DNA from: Streptosporangium sp. NBC_01756
GTDB taxonomy: Bacteria > Actinomycetota > Actinomycetes > Streptosporangiales > Streptosporangiaceae
DNA length: 64,000 bases
NCBI RefSeq assembly: GCF_035917975.1
Contig: NZ_CP109130.1
Location: 1,240,001-1,304,000 of the forward strand
Direction: 5' to 3'
Position 1 is the first letter of the stretch; the number at the start of each line of letters is the position of its first letter. This document shows, one piece after another, positions 35,956-44,428 of the stretch. A program made the translations under genes and the position numbers. The notes beneath the pieces are model-generated. The model worked only from the letters and a program-made list of their open reading frames with translations. It did no database searches and was not told where the DNA came from.

Positions 35956-36921
35956 CTACCCGGCACGGCTGATCCGACCCGCCCCGTCCACCGGCCAGAG
36001 CCGGTCCACCTCGGCGTTGAGGGTGGCCCCGATGAGCACGGCCAGTGCGGTGATGTAGAGCCAGAGCAGCACCGCGACCGGGGCGGCGAGCGAACCGTAG
36101 ATCGAGACCGGGGAGAACCAGGCGGCGAGCACCTCGCGCAGCACCGCGGCACAGGCGATCCAGATGACGAGGGCGAGCAGCGCTCCCGGCAGCTCACGCC
36201 ACCAGCGCGTCCGCACCGGCACGCTCACGTGGTAGAGCAGGGTGAGGAAGAACACCGAACCGACGACGACCACCGGCCAGTAGAGGCTGTCCACCAGCGA
36301 GGCGTAGTCGGGGGGCAGGGCGCCGCGCAGCGCCGCGGGACCGAGGACGAGGACCGGCATGACGAGCAGCCCTATCAGCAGGCCGGCGAGATAGAGCCCG
36401 AAGGACATCAGCCGGGTCCGGATGATGCCGCGTTCCTCGCCGAGCCCGTAGGCGACCGAGATCAGGTCCACGTAGACGAACAGCGCCCGCGAGCCCGACC
36501 ACAGTGCCAGCAGGAAGCCCAGCGAGATCAGCGAGACCTGGTTCTCGGGCTTCAGCACGTCGTCGACCAGCGGCGTGACGACGGTGTCCACGGCGTTGTC
36601 GGTGAACAGCAGGTGCGCCTGCGCGTCGATCCAGGCCGTGACGTTCTGCAGTGTCTCCGGGCCGAACACCCAGGTGAGCTGACCGAGCACACCGATCAGC
36701 CCGAGCGTGAACGGCGGCAGTGACAGCAGCGCGAAGAAGGCCGCCTCACCGGCCAGACCGGTGACCCGGTAGGCGACGCCCGCGTTGGTGGTGGCGACGG
36801 CCAGTGCCCACAGGCCCGTTCCGCGGACCCAGGAGAGCCCGGCGCGGAGCCTGGCCCGGCGCCCTTGCGGCGAGCGCCGGTCGGGCCCGGGCCGGTGCGC
36901 CGGAGCGTCGGTGGGCGTCAT
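35956..36921 (-). CDS. YihY/BrkB-family membrane protein
   Basis: A 321-residue integral membrane protein with about six helices and the family block GEAAFFALLSLPPFTLGLIG near the N-terminus and SIYGSLAAPVAVLLWLYI near the C-terminus, typical of YihY/virulence factor BrkB. The biochemical function is unsettled (once called RNase BN in error). The ATG at 36921 is chosen; the frame opens 51 bases earlier with a TTG. It lies downstream of and on the same strand as yccF, about 80 bases away. Confidence 0.88.
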   Translation of the reverse strand: MTPTDAPAHRPGPDRRSPQGRRARLRAGLSWVRGTGLWALAVATTNAGVAYRVTGLAGEAAFFALLSLPPFTLGLIGVLGQLTWVFGPETLQNVTAWIDAQAHLLFTDNAVDTVVTPLVDDVLKPENQVSLISLGFLLALWSGSRALFVYVDLISVAYGLGEERGIIRTRLMSFGLYLAGLLIGLLVMPVLVLGPAALRGALPPDYASLVDSLYWPVVVVGSVFFLTLLYHVSVPVRTRWWRELPGALLALVIWIACAAVLREVLAAWFSPVSIYGSLAAPVAVLLWLYITALAVLIGATLNAEVDRLWPVDGAGRISRAG

Positions 36922-36999
36922 GGCACCCAACGGTATTTCCTGGGGGCGCTTGATCACGAATCTGGCGGGCAACGATCGAATCTCGTGTCACCAGCCGCG

Positions 37000-37398
37000 T
37001 TACCTGCGGTGAAACGCCTCCGCGTCGTTCACGTCCACGATCCGGGCGCCCAGCGGCAGCAGCGACACCGGGATCAGCTTGATGTTCGCGATCCCCAGCG
37101 GGATGCCGATGATCGACAGGAAGAGCGGGATCGAGGTCAGCAGGTGCCCGATCGCCAGCCAGACGCCGGCCACGACGAACCAGATCACGTTGCCGACGGT
37201 GGACAGCACACCCGCGTCGGGGTCGCGCACCACGGTCCGCCCGAAGGGCCACAGCGCGTAGGCGGCGATCCGGAACGACGCGATGCCGAAGGGAATGGTG
37301 ATGATCAGAACGCAGCAGATGACACCCGCGATGACATAGCCGATCGCCAGCCAGATCCCCGCGAACACCAGCCAGATGACGTTCAGTAGAGTCCGCAT
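37000..37398 (-). CDS. YccF domain inner-membrane protein
   Basis: A 132-residue protein with two copies of the YccF repeat: NVIWLVFAGIWLAIGYVI with IPFGIASFRIAAYALWPFG, and NVIWFVVAGVWLAIGHLL with IPLGIANIKLIPVSLLPLG. Four hydrophobic helices. The function is unknown. The duplicated architecture is normal for the family. Confidence 0.92.
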   Translation of the reverse strand: MRTLLNVIWLVFAGIWLAIGYVIAGVICCVLIITIPFGIASFRIAAYALWPFGRTVVRDPDAGVLSTVGNVIWFVVAGVWLAIGHLLTSIPLFLSIIGIPLGIANIKLIPVSLLPLGARIVDVNDAEAFHRR

Positions 37399-37503
37399 GA
37401 TCTGAGCATCTCAGGCGGAATCGGACCGGTTCCATCCGGCATGCCCCTGAGAAATCCCTGATCCGGGCCGTGCTCTGAAAGGCGCAGCCTCCACAATGGA
37501 GAG

Positions 37504-37629
37504 ATGATCTGCGAACAGTGCAAGGACCGGCGCCACGCCGAGTGCCGGGGCGGCTCGTGGTGCGACTGCCAGCACCAGGAGGCCGTACGGCCCGCCGAGT
37601 CGCCCCTGGACTGGCCCCGCCAGGGGTGA
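37504..37629 (+). CDS. 41-residue CxxC small protein
   Basis: MICEQCKDRRHAECRGGSWC followed by DCQHQ and a short acidic tail. Cys3/Cys6 and CDC residues near 20-22 plus His residues could bind zinc. GGAGAG stands directly before the ATG. Short proteins of this kind occur in actinomycetes but I know no function. It lies between convergent-divergent neighbours yccF and the sulfur operon. Confidence 0.65.
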   Translation: MICEQCKDRRHAECRGGSWCDCQHQEAVRPAESPLDWPRQG

Positions 37630-37679
37630 GCCGGGTGCCAAGGTTGGGCCTGCGAAGCGTCCAGAGTGTGGACCCGACA

Positions 37680-37708
37680 TTGGACATCTCGGACGGTCAG
37701 GGTATCGT
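37680..37708 (+). promoter_or_regulatory. Promoter of the sulfite reductase operon (leaderless)
   Basis: TTGGAC (37680-37685), 17 bases, TATCGT (37703-37708), then seven bases to the ATG of the leader peptide. This spacing would start the transcript at or next to the ATG, as seen for leaderless polycysteine leader ORFs in mycobacteria. Confidence 0.55.
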
Positions 37709-37715
37709 CTGAGAC

Positions 37716-37799
37716 ATGCCAGCGGACCCATTGCTCGTCGTGCGACGCCACGTCGACCTCCTGCGTGTCCGCAGTGCCATCTGTTGTGACGTCCGTTGA
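37716..37799 (+). CDS. Cysteine-responsive leader peptide
   Basis: A 27-residue ORF ending RRHVDLLRVRSAICCDVR. The HVDLLRV-x-SA-x-CC pattern is the conserved end of actinobacterial leader peptides found before sulfur-assimilation genes; mycobacterial examples are leaderless and attenuate the downstream operon through translation of consecutive Cys codons. Two adjacent TGT codons are at residues 23-24. It lies 148 bases before sulfite reductase. The role here is transferred from the mycobacterial work. Confidence 0.85.
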   Translation: MPADPLLVVRRHVDLLRVRSAICCDVR

Positions 37800-37842
37800 C
37801 CGTCGCCCTCCGCTGATTTCACCCAGCTCGGGCGCGCGACAG

Positions 37843-37943
37843 GCGTCCTCTCCTTGTGAGTGAGCGACTCCCCGGCCTCGACGGCGAGGCGGCGGATGTT
37901 TCCTGTGCGTGTCCGGAAATCACTCCATCGATCCAAAGGACGC
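37843..37943 (+). promoter_or_regulatory. Possible Shine-Dalgarno-sequestering pair in the sirA leader
   Basis: GCGTCCT (37843-37849) is the exact complement of AGGACGC (37937-37943), which contains the sulfite reductase ribosome site AAAGGA. Pairing would hide the site; a ribosome stalled at the leader Cys codons about 50 bases upstream could change the fold. The pairing is seen in the sequence, the mechanism is inferred. Confidence 0.45.
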
Positions 37944-37947
37944 GCAC

Positions 37948-39630
37948 ATGACGACCCCGGCCAGGCCGGCTAACCGCCACCACAAGCGCCCGCGCGGCGA
38001 AGGTCAGTGGGCTCTCGGATACCGCGAACCGCTGAACAAGAACGAGGAGAACAAGAAGAGCGACGACGGCCTCAACGTCCGTCAGCGGATCATCGACATC
38101 TACTCCAAGCGCGGCTTCGACTCCATCGATCCGGCCGACCTGCGGGGCCGGATGCGCTGGTACGGGCTCTACACCCAGCGCAAGCCCGGGATCGACGGCG
38201 GCAAGACCGCGATCCTGGAGCCGGAGGAGCTCGACGACCGCTACTTCATGCTCCGGGTCCGGATCGACGGGGGCCGGCTCAGCGTCGAGCAGTTGCGCGT
38301 GATCGCCGACATCTCCAACATCTACGGCCGGGGCACCGCCGACGTCACCGACCGGCAGAACATCCAGCTCCACTGGATCGAGATCGAGGCCGTCCCCGAC
38401 ATCTGGAAGCGGCTGGAGGCCGTGGGCCTGTCGACCACCGAGGCCTGCGGCGACACCCCTCGCGTCATCCTGGGCTGCCCGCTCGCCGGGATCGACACCG
38501 AGGAGGTCCTCGACGGCACCGCGCAGATCAACGAGATCTACGACACCTACATCGGCGACCCGGCCTTCTCCAACCTGCCCCGCAAGTTCAAGACCGCGGT
38601 GAGCGGCTGCCCGGCGCACTGCACCGTGCACGAGATCAACGACATCGCCTTCGTGGGTGTCGTCAACGAGCAGGGCGAGAAGGGCTACGACCTGTGGGTG
38701 GGCGGCGGCCTGTCGACCAACCCGATGCTGGCCAAGCGGCTGGGCGTGTTCATCTCCCCTGAGCAGGTCACCCCGGTCTGGGGCGGCGTGATCGGCATCT
38801 TCCGCGACTACGGCTACCGCCGCCTGCGGCACCGGGCCCGGATCAAGTTCCTGGTCAACGACTGGGGGCCGGAGAAGTTCAGAGAAGTCCTCGAAACCGA
38901 ATACCTCGGCCACGCGCTGCCCGACGGCCCCGCGCCCGAGCAGCCGCGTGGCGGGCGCCGGGACCACGTGGGCGTCTTCCCGCAGAAGGACGGCAACTTC
39001 TACGTCGGCTTCGCCCCTAAGGTGGGCCGCCTCGACGGTGACCGGCTGCACCTCATCGCCGACATCGCCGAGCGGCACGGCTCGGACCGGGTGCACACCA
39101 CGGTCGAGCAGAAGATGGTCATCCTCGACGTCGCCCCCGACCGGGTGGACAGCCTCGTCGCCGAGCTGGAGGCCAACGACCTGCGGGTCAACCCCTCCAC
39201 CTTCCGCCGTCAGACGATGGCCTGCACCGGCATCGAGTTCTGCAAGCTGGCGATCGTCGAGACCAAGGCCACCGCCTCCGACCTGATCGACGAGCTGGAG
39301 CAGCGCCTTCCCGACTTCAAGGAGCCGCTGACCATCAACGTCAACGGCTGCCCGAACTCCTGTGCGCGCATCCAGGTGGCCGACATCGGCCTCAAGGGCC
39401 AGCTCGTGGTCAACGACAAGGGTGAGCAGGTCGAGGGCTTCCAGATCCACCTGGGCGGCTCCCTCGGCGTCAACCCGGGCTTCGGGCGCAAGGTCCGCGG
39501 CCTGAAGGCCACCGCCGAGGAGCTTCCCGACTACGTGGAGCGCGTCGTGCGCAACTTCGAGAAGCAGAAGAACGAGGGCGAGACCTTCTCCGGCTGGGTC
39601 CAGCGCGCCGATGAGGCGGACCTCAAGTGA
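37948..39630 (+). CDS. sirA: Ferredoxin-dependent sulfite reductase
   Basis: A 560-residue siroheme/4Fe-4S reductase that takes sulfite to sulfide with six electrons from ferredoxin. Cluster and siroheme Cys ligands are in ACTGIEFC (near residue 427) and NGCPNSC (near 467). RWYGLYTQRK and TEACGDTPR supply the Tyr and Cys that form a covalent pair in M. tuberculosis NirA, arguing for sulfite over nitrite. The ATG at 37948 follows AAAGGA. First structural gene of the operon with a zinc-ribbon protein, cysH and a siroheme chelatase. Confidence 0.93.
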   Translation: MTTPARPANRHHKRPRGEGQWALGYREPLNKNEENKKSDDGLNVRQRIIDIYSKRGFDSIDPADLRGRMRWYGLYTQRKPGIDGGKTAILEPEELDDRYFMLRVRIDGGRLSVEQLRVIADISNIYGRGTADVTDRQNIQLHWIEIEAVPDIWKRLEAVGLSTTEACGDTPRVILGCPLAGIDTEEVLDGTAQINEIYDTYIGDPAFSNLPRKFKTAVSGCPAHCTVHEINDIAFVGVVNEQGEKGYDLWVGGGLSTNPMLAKRLGVFISPEQVTPVWGGVIGIFRDYGYRRLRHRARIKFLVNDWGPEKFREVLETEYLGHALPDGPAPEQPRGGRRDHVGVFPQKDGNFYVGFAPKVGRLDGDRLHLIADIAERHGSDRVHTTVEQKMVILDVAPDRVDSLVAELEANDLRVNPSTFRRQTMACTGIEFCKLAIVETKATASDLIDELEQRLPDFKEPLTINVNGCPNSCARIQVADIGLKGQLVVNDKGEQVEGFQIHLGGSLGVNPGFGRKVRGLKATAEELPDYVERVVRNFEKQKNEGETFSGWVQRADEADLK

Positions 39631-39664
39631 ACCGTCCGGCGGCCCGCGGGGACAGGAGGGGCCG

Positions 39665-39808
39665 ATGAGCGAGCGAGCGGTCCCCTTCCACTGCCCCTAC
39701 TGCGGTGAAGAGGACCTCGAACCCTACGAGGGCGACGGTGGCTGGTACTGCCGCTCCTGCGCCCGCGCATTCAAGCTGAAATTTCTTGGAATCGGAGTGC
39801 GGTCATGA
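39665..39808 (+). CDS. 47-residue zinc-ribbon protein of the sulfur operon
   Basis: MSERAVPFHCPYCGEEDLEP, then WYCRSCARAFKLKFLG: two CxxC pairs forming a zinc ribbon. GACAGGAGGGG precedes the ATG, and its stop overlaps the cysH ATG (ATGA). A small ORF in the same place, between sulfite reductase and cysH, is conserved in streptomycetes, so it likely serves the pathway, but its activity is unknown. Confidence 0.85.
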   Translation: MSERAVPFHCPYCGEEDLEPYEGDGGWYCRSCARAFKLKFLGIGVRS

Positions 39809-40533
39809 CACTGGTGGACATCGAAGTCGGATTACGTGAACAGCGCGGTGTGCTCGACCTGCAGGGCATCGTGGAGTCGGCCGCGAAGTTCCTGGAGGAC
39901 GCCTCCGCCCTGGAGATCATCCGCTGGGCGGCGGCCACGTTCGGAGACCGTCTCTGCCTGACCTCCTCGATGAGCGACGCACTGCTGATCGACCTGGTCA
40001 GCCGGGTCAAGCCGGGGGTCGACGTGTTGTTCATCGACACCGGTTACCACTTCGCGGAGACGATCGGCACCCGCGACGCCGTACGGCAGGTCTATGACGT
40101 CAATGTGATCGATGTGAAGCCGTCGCGGACGGTGGCCGAGCAGGAGCGCGACCTCGGTCCGCGCCTGTTCGGCCGCAACCCCGATCTGTGCTGCTATCTG
40201 CGCAAGGTGGAGCCGCTCAACCGGGCGCTGGAGCCGTACCTCGCCTGGGTCTCCGGCATCCGCCGCGACGAGGCGGTCACCCGCGCCGACGTCAAGGTGG
40301 TGGAGTGGGACGCCAAGCGCCAGATGGTCAAGATCAACCCGATCGCCCGGTGGACGCAGGACGACGTCGACAACTACATGACCGACAACGGCGTGCTGAT
40401 CAACCCGCTGCACTACGACAACTACCCTTCGATCGGCTGCGGCCCCTGCACCCGTCAGGTCGCTCCGGGTGAGGACCCGCGCAGCGGCCGCTGGGCCGGG
40501 ATGGCCAAGACGGAATGCGGGCTGCATCTTTGA
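39805..40533 (+). CDS. cysH: Adenylylsulfate (APS) reductase, 4Fe-4S type
   Basis: A 242-residue PAPS/APS reductase. The Cys129-Cys130 pair (DLCCYLRK) and Cys212/Cys215 (GCGPC) bind the 4Fe-4S cluster that marks APS-using enzymes; the C-terminal KTECGLHL carries the catalytic Cys. The SSMSDALLIDL P-loop region is present near residue 53. It reduces APS to sulfite and AMP with thioredoxin, feeding the sulfite reductase two genes upstream. Confidence 0.94.
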   Translation: MTLVDIEVGLREQRGVLDLQGIVESAAKFLEDASALEIIRWAAATFGDRLCLTSSMSDALLIDLVSRVKPGVDVLFIDTGYHFAETIGTRDAVRQVYDVNVIDVKPSRTVAEQERDLGPRLFGRNPDLCCYLRKVEPLNRALEPYLAWVSGIRRDEAVTRADVKVVEWDAKRQMVKINPIARWTQDDVDNYMTDNGVLINPLHYDNYPSIGCGPCTRQVAPGEDPRSGRWAGMAKTECGLHL

Positions 40534-40594
40534 CCCCCTCCGCACGGCTGAGGCCCCGGGCCGGAGTCCGGGGCCCGCACGCCGGAGACCTCCG

Positions 40595-41350
40595 ATGACG
40601 TGGCACGGGCGCGAGACCGCGGTCCCGCTGGTCGCGGTGGCGCACGGGTCCCGCGACCCGCGCGCCGCCGCGACGGTGGAGGACGTTCTCGCGCTGGTAC
40701 GGCGGGCACGCCCGGACCTGCCGGTGCGCGCCGCCTACCTCGACCACACCGCTCCGACGCTCGCCGGGACGCTGACGGAGCTGACCGAGGCGGCGGTCGT
40801 GCCGCTGCTGCTCACCGAGGCCTACCACAGCCGGGTGGACATCCCCGCTGTGCTGGCCGAGCTGACGGCCCGCAGGCCGCTGCTGCGGGTGCATCGGGGC
40901 GCCACCCTGGGTCCGCATCCCCTGCTGGTCACCGCCCTGGAGCGGCGGCTGGCCGAGGCCGGGGTGCGGGCCGGCGACCCGCGCACCGCCGTGGTGCTGG
41001 TCTCGGCCGGCTCCAGCGACCGGCGGGCCAACGCGACGGTCTCGGGGATCGCCGGGGAGTGGGCCGGTCGGCGCGGCTGGTGGTCGGTGACCGCGGCCTA
41101 CGCCTCGGCCGCCGAACCCACCCCCGGGCAGGAGGTCCGGCGGCTCCTCGACGCCGGTGCGCCGCGCGTGGTCGTGGCCCCCTACCTGCTGGCCCCCGGC
41201 CACTTCGCCGAGGGGATCCGCCGTGACGCGCTGGCCGCCGGCGCCGAGGTCGTCGCCGACGTGCTCGGCGCCGCTCCGGAGCTCGCGGCGGTGCTGATCG
41301 AACGCTACGAGCGGGCCGTGCGGGCGACCGCCGGTTCGGCCACCGCCTGA
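40595..41350 (+). CDS. Sirohydrochlorin chelatase (CbiX/SirB-type)
   Basis: A 251-residue CbiX-like protein with two chelatase half-domains. The first begins VAVAHGSRDPRA with the metal-site His; the second includes APYLLAPGHFAEGI with another His. It would insert Fe(II) into sirohydrochlorin to make siroheme for the sulfite reductase. It lies 61 bases after cysH in the same operon; cysC, cysD and cysN do not follow, unlike in streptomycetes. Cobalt chelation for B12 is the alternative. Confidence 0.85.
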   Translation: MTWHGRETAVPLVAVAHGSRDPRAAATVEDVLALVRRARPDLPVRAAYLDHTAPTLAGTLTELTEAAVVPLLLTEAYHSRVDIPAVLAELTARRPLLRVHRGATLGPHPLLVTALERRLAEAGVRAGDPRTAVVLVSAGSSDRRANATVSGIAGEWAGRRGWWSVTAAYASAAEPTPGQEVRRLLDAGAPRVVVAPYLLAPGHFAEGIRRDALAAGAEVVADVLGAAPELAAVLIERYERAVRATAGSATA

Positions 41351-41360
41351 CCGGTACGGC

Positions 41361-42185
41361 TCAGCCGGCGCCCCCGCCGCCCTCCGCGCCCTGTCCCTTT
41401 GCGTCCTTTCCGTCCTCGGGGCAATAAACCACGCGCACCTGCCCGGTGTCCGGATCCCTCTCCGGAACGCCGCCCGGGCAGGTCGGGCTGACCGTGCTCT
41501 GGTCGGCGAAGGGACAGCCGGGGCCGCTTTCACACGGTTCGTAGCGGGTGGTCACGATGATGATTCCCATGTCGGCCCGCTTTTTCGGCGCGTCCCTGAC
41601 AACCTGCCGGGCGTCCCTCTCGTTGACCAGCGGTCGTCCCAGGCCTCTGATCGAACCGGGCGGGACCACCGCGATCTCCAGGCGTCTGACGTCCGATTCC
41701 AGCATCAGGACGGTGACGGGCTTCGACCGGTCCCCGTCCGCCGGCAGTTGGTTGCACAGGCCGGCGTTACGGTATCTCCCGTTCTCCCAATAGAGGACCT
41801 CCGCCTGCGGCGGACAGTTGATCAAAGCCGAGGTCATCGTCCCGTACCGCCGTTCGGGAAGGTCGAACGCCAGCCGCTCACCCATGGTGGAGAACTGCTT
41901 CTCCGTGACGGTGTCGGAGACCGTGCGGGTGCCGTACCGCACCTCCGGCTGGGCCATGACCCCGGTCCAGATATCGTCGGAGACGTTCCCGGCGCCGGGC
42001 CCGGACAGGGTGAACGCCGCCGTGACGGCGAGTCCCAGCGCGGCCACCCCGCCCAGGACCCGGGCGCGGCGGCGCCTGAGACCACTGACCCGGCGGTCGA
42101 CATCGGCGACGGTCACCCCCCGGTGCGGACCGTCCTCGCCCTCCCGCTGGAGGATCTCGCGCAGCTCGGATTCGGTGATGGTCAA
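41361..42185 (-). CDS. Membrane partner of SigE-family sigma factor (putative anti-sigma)
   Basis: A 274-residue protein. A cytoplasmic N-terminus (TITESELREILQREGE, VADVDRRVSGLRRRRAR) leads to a single helix (VLGGVAALGLAVTAAFTL, about residues 43-60) and a Cys-containing extracellular domain. It starts at a TTG one base after the sigma stop, with GGGAGC upstream, so the two are coupled. Position and topology suggest control of the sigma factor; no ZAS or other known anti-sigma motif is seen. Confidence 0.7.
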   Translation of the reverse strand: MTITESELREILQREGEDGPHRGVTVADVDRRVSGLRRRRARVLGGVAALGLAVTAAFTLSGPGAGNVSDDIWTGVMAQPEVRYGTRTVSDTVTEKQFSTMGERLAFDLPERRYGTMTSALINCPPQAEVLYWENGRYRNAGLCNQLPADGDRSKPVTVLMLESDVRRLEIAVVPPGSIRGLGRPLVNERDARQVVRDAPKKRADMGIIIVTTRYEPCESGPGCPFADQSTVSPTCPGGVPERDPDTGQVRVVYCPEDGKDAKGQGAEGGGGAG

Positions 42186-42186
42186 C

Positions 42187-42684
42187 TCAGCTCCCCGTGG
42201 TGATCGCGGCGATCGCCGCGGGATCGACGCGCAATCTGGCCAGGGCACGGCTGGCCTGGCTGCGGACGGTCGCCACCGAGCAGCCGAGGGCCTCGGCGAT
42301 CTGCGGGTCGGGCAGGTCGGCGAAGTAGCGCAGCACGATCACCGCCCGCTGCCTCTCGGGCAGTTCGGCCAGGACGTGCCGGACCGCCTCACGCGCCCCG
42401 ATCTCACCCGTCCGGTCCTCCCCCGCCTCCTCGGGAAGGTCGCCGGTCGGCACCTCCGCCCGCCATCGGCGCCGCCACCAGGAGGCATGGGTGTTGGACA
42501 GGATGCGGTAGACGTAAGGGTCGGGGTTTTCGCCCACCCGCCGCCAGGCGAACCACGCCTTGGCCAGCGCCGTCTGCAGGAGATCCTCCGCCGTGCCCCA
42601 GTCGCGGCACAGCAGGTAGGCGGTCTGCAGCAGACGGGCCGAACGCTGCTCAACGTAGCGTTCGAAATCGGCCCGATCTCGCAT
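42187..42684 (-). CDS. SigE-family ECF RNA polymerase sigma factor
   Basis: A 165-residue sigma factor. Region 2 is FERYVEQRSARLLQTAYLLCRDWGTAEDLLQTALAKAW; region 4 is LPERQRAVIVLRYFADLPDPQIAEALGCSVATVRSQASRAL. The length and YLL-x-x-DW-x-AEDLLQ pattern are those of the actinobacterial SigE family (Streptomyces type). Coupled to the membrane protein gene downstream. The 297 bases upstream hold no gene, only GC-rich sequence with scattered CCGGAA repeats. Confidence 0.93.
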   Translation of the reverse strand: MRDRADFERYVEQRSARLLQTAYLLCRDWGTAEDLLQTALAKAWFAWRRVGENPDPYVYRILSNTHASWWRRRWRAEVPTGDLPEEAGEDRTGEIGAREAVRHVLAELPERQRAVIVLRYFADLPDPQIAEALGCSVATVRSQASRALARLRVDPAAIAAITTGS

Positions 42685-42981
42685 TCGGGGTCCTCACTGT
42701 TCGGTGTCCGTCACCGATCACTACGTGATGGCCGCCCCGAAACGTTGCACGCGTCCGGAAGTCTCGCGGAAAACCCCGAAGGCGCGCCGGAGAACCACCA
42801 TCCGGGAATCCCGGCAGGGGGCCGTCGCCCGGAAGGCCCTGTGCGGAAGCCCGCGTTCCGCACAGGGGCGGAAGTTCCGGCACCCGGAGACCCCGGTGCT
42901 TGGCGAGGGGGTTTCGTCCCGCACCGGAAGCCCCTCGTGGTCAGGGTTTTCCGGTGGCCGGAAGCCGGGGAACCGGGGAAC

Positions 42982-43782
42982 TCAGGTGGCCCCGATCACG
43001 GCCTGCAGGAAGTCGCGGGTGCGCTGTTCCTGCGGATCGTCGCAGACCTGGGCGGGAGGGCCGTCCTCGACGATGCGCCCCTGGTCGAACATCAGCACCC
43101 GGTCGGAGAACTCCTTGGCGAAGTGCATCTCGTGGGTGACGCACAGGATGGTCAGGTCGGACTCGTGGGCGATGTCACGGAGCAGGCTCTGCACCCCGGC
43201 GACCAGTTCGGGGTCGAGCGCCGAGGTGACCTCGTCCAGCAGCAGGATCTCCGGCTCCATCGCCAGCGCGCGGGCGATGGCCACCCGCTGCTGCTGACCT
43301 CCCGAGAGCTTCATGGGGTGCTCTCCGGCCTTGTCGGAGAGCCCGACCATCTCCAGCAGTTCGGCGCCTTTGGCCTCCGCCTCCTCCCGGGACTTGCCGA
43401 GCACCCGGACGGGCGCCTCGGTGAGGTTGCGCATGACGTCCATGTTCGGGAACAGGTTGAACTGCTGGAAGACCATGCCGATCTTCTTGCGGATGCCGCT
43501 GACGTACTTCTCGTCGGCGGGCACGAGCCTGCCGCCCCTGTTCATGTGGCTGAACGGCTCGCCCTGGATCTCGATCAGGCCGCTGGACACCTTCTCCAGC
43601 GTCATCAGCAGCCGCAGGATCGTGGTCTTGCCCGAACCGCTCGGCCCGATCAGGGTGACCCTCTCGCGTGGGCGGACGTGGAAGTCCAGCTGGTCCAGGA
43701 CCGTGAGGTCGCCGAACTGCTTCACCACCTTGTCGAAGCGGATCATCCAGTCGTTCGGGGTGGGATGCGTGTCACTGGGCAA
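42982..43782 (-). CDS. ehuA: Ectoine/hydroxyectoine-type ABC transporter ATPase
   Basis: A 266-residue polar amino acid-type ABC ATPase: Walker A GPSGSGKTT, Q-loop VFQQFNLFPNMDV, signature KLSGGQQQRVAIARAL, Walker B ILLLDEVTSALDPE, H-loop VTHEM. The TTG at 43782 follows GGAGCG and overlaps the ehuD stop by 11 bases; an in-frame ATG at 43746 lacks a ribosome site. Last gene of the minus-strand set binding protein, two permeases, ATPase. The ehu assignment rests on gene order and overall resemblance. Confidence 0.85.
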   Translation of the reverse strand: MPSDTHPTPNDWMIRFDKVVKQFGDLTVLDQLDFHVRPRERVTLIGPSGSGKTTILRLLMTLEKVSSGLIEIQGEPFSHMNRGGRLVPADEKYVSGIRKKIGMVFQQFNLFPNMDVMRNLTEAPVRVLGKSREEAEAKGAELLEMVGLSDKAGEHPMKLSGGQQQRVAIARALAMEPEILLLDEVTSALDPELVAGVQSLLRDIAHESDLTILCVTHEMHFAKEFSDRVLMFDQGRIVEDGPPAQVCDDPQEQRTRDFLQAVIGAT

Positions 43783-44428
43783 GGCGGCGCTCCAGACGGC
43801 GGACGATGATGGACGCGGGGACCGCCACGATCAGGAAGAACAGGCCCGCGATGGTGATGGGTTCCAGATACCGGTAGCTTTCGGACGCGAGGATCCTGCC
43901 CGTGCCCAGCACGTCCACCACCGTGATCAGCGTGAGCTGCGGGGTCTCTTTGAAGATGACGATCAGGTAGTTCCCCAGCACGGGCAGTGCCCGCCGTACG
44001 GCCTGCGGCAGGATGACGCTGGTCCAGACGCGGAACCGGGGCAGGTTGAGCGCGACGGCCGCCTCCCACTGCCCCTTCGGCACCCCGTCGATCCCGGCCC
44101 GGTAGACCTCCGCCGTGTAACACGAGTAGTGGACGCCCAGGACGATGATCCCGGTGGTGAGGGCGGACATCGTGATCCCGAGCGCGCTGGGGAAGACGAA
44201 GAAGACGAAGAAGAGCTGCGCCACCAGCGGGGTGCTCCGGACGAACTCGACGAACAACCGCGTCGGCAGGCTGACCCAGCGGCGTCCGGACCGCAGCAGC
44301 ATCGCCAGCAGGAGCCCCAGCACGAAGGCCAGCACCGCTCCGGCGAGGGTGGCCTGCACGGTGACGATCAGCCCCTGGCTGAGCATCTCGGGAGCGATCT
44401 CCAGCGCATAGTCCCAGTCCCAGTTCAC
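43772..44428 (-). CDS. ehuD: ABC transporter permease (EhuD-like)
   Basis: A 218-residue HisMQ-type permease with five hydrophobic segments and the EAA loop AVALNLPRFRVWTSVILPQAVRRALP. The GTG start overlaps the ehuC stop (GTGA, 44425-44428). Forms the membrane channel with EhuC. Confidence 0.87.
   Translation of the reverse strand: MNWDWDYALEIAPEMLSQGLIVTVQATLAGAVLAFVLGLLLAMLLRSGRRWVSLPTRLFVEFVRSTPLVAQLFFVFFVFPSALGITMSALTTGIIVLGVHYSCYTAEVYRAGIDGVPKGQWEAAVALNLPRFRVWTSVILPQAVRRALPVLGNYLIVIFKETPQLTLITVVDVLGTGRILASESYRYLEPITIAGLFFLIVAVPASIIVRRLERRLAQ

Noticed and set aside
37948-39630. Assimilatory nitrite reductase
   Set aside because: Neighbouring cysH, siroheme chelatase and Cys leader, with the Tyr/Cys pair of sulfite-reducing NirA, point to sulfite.
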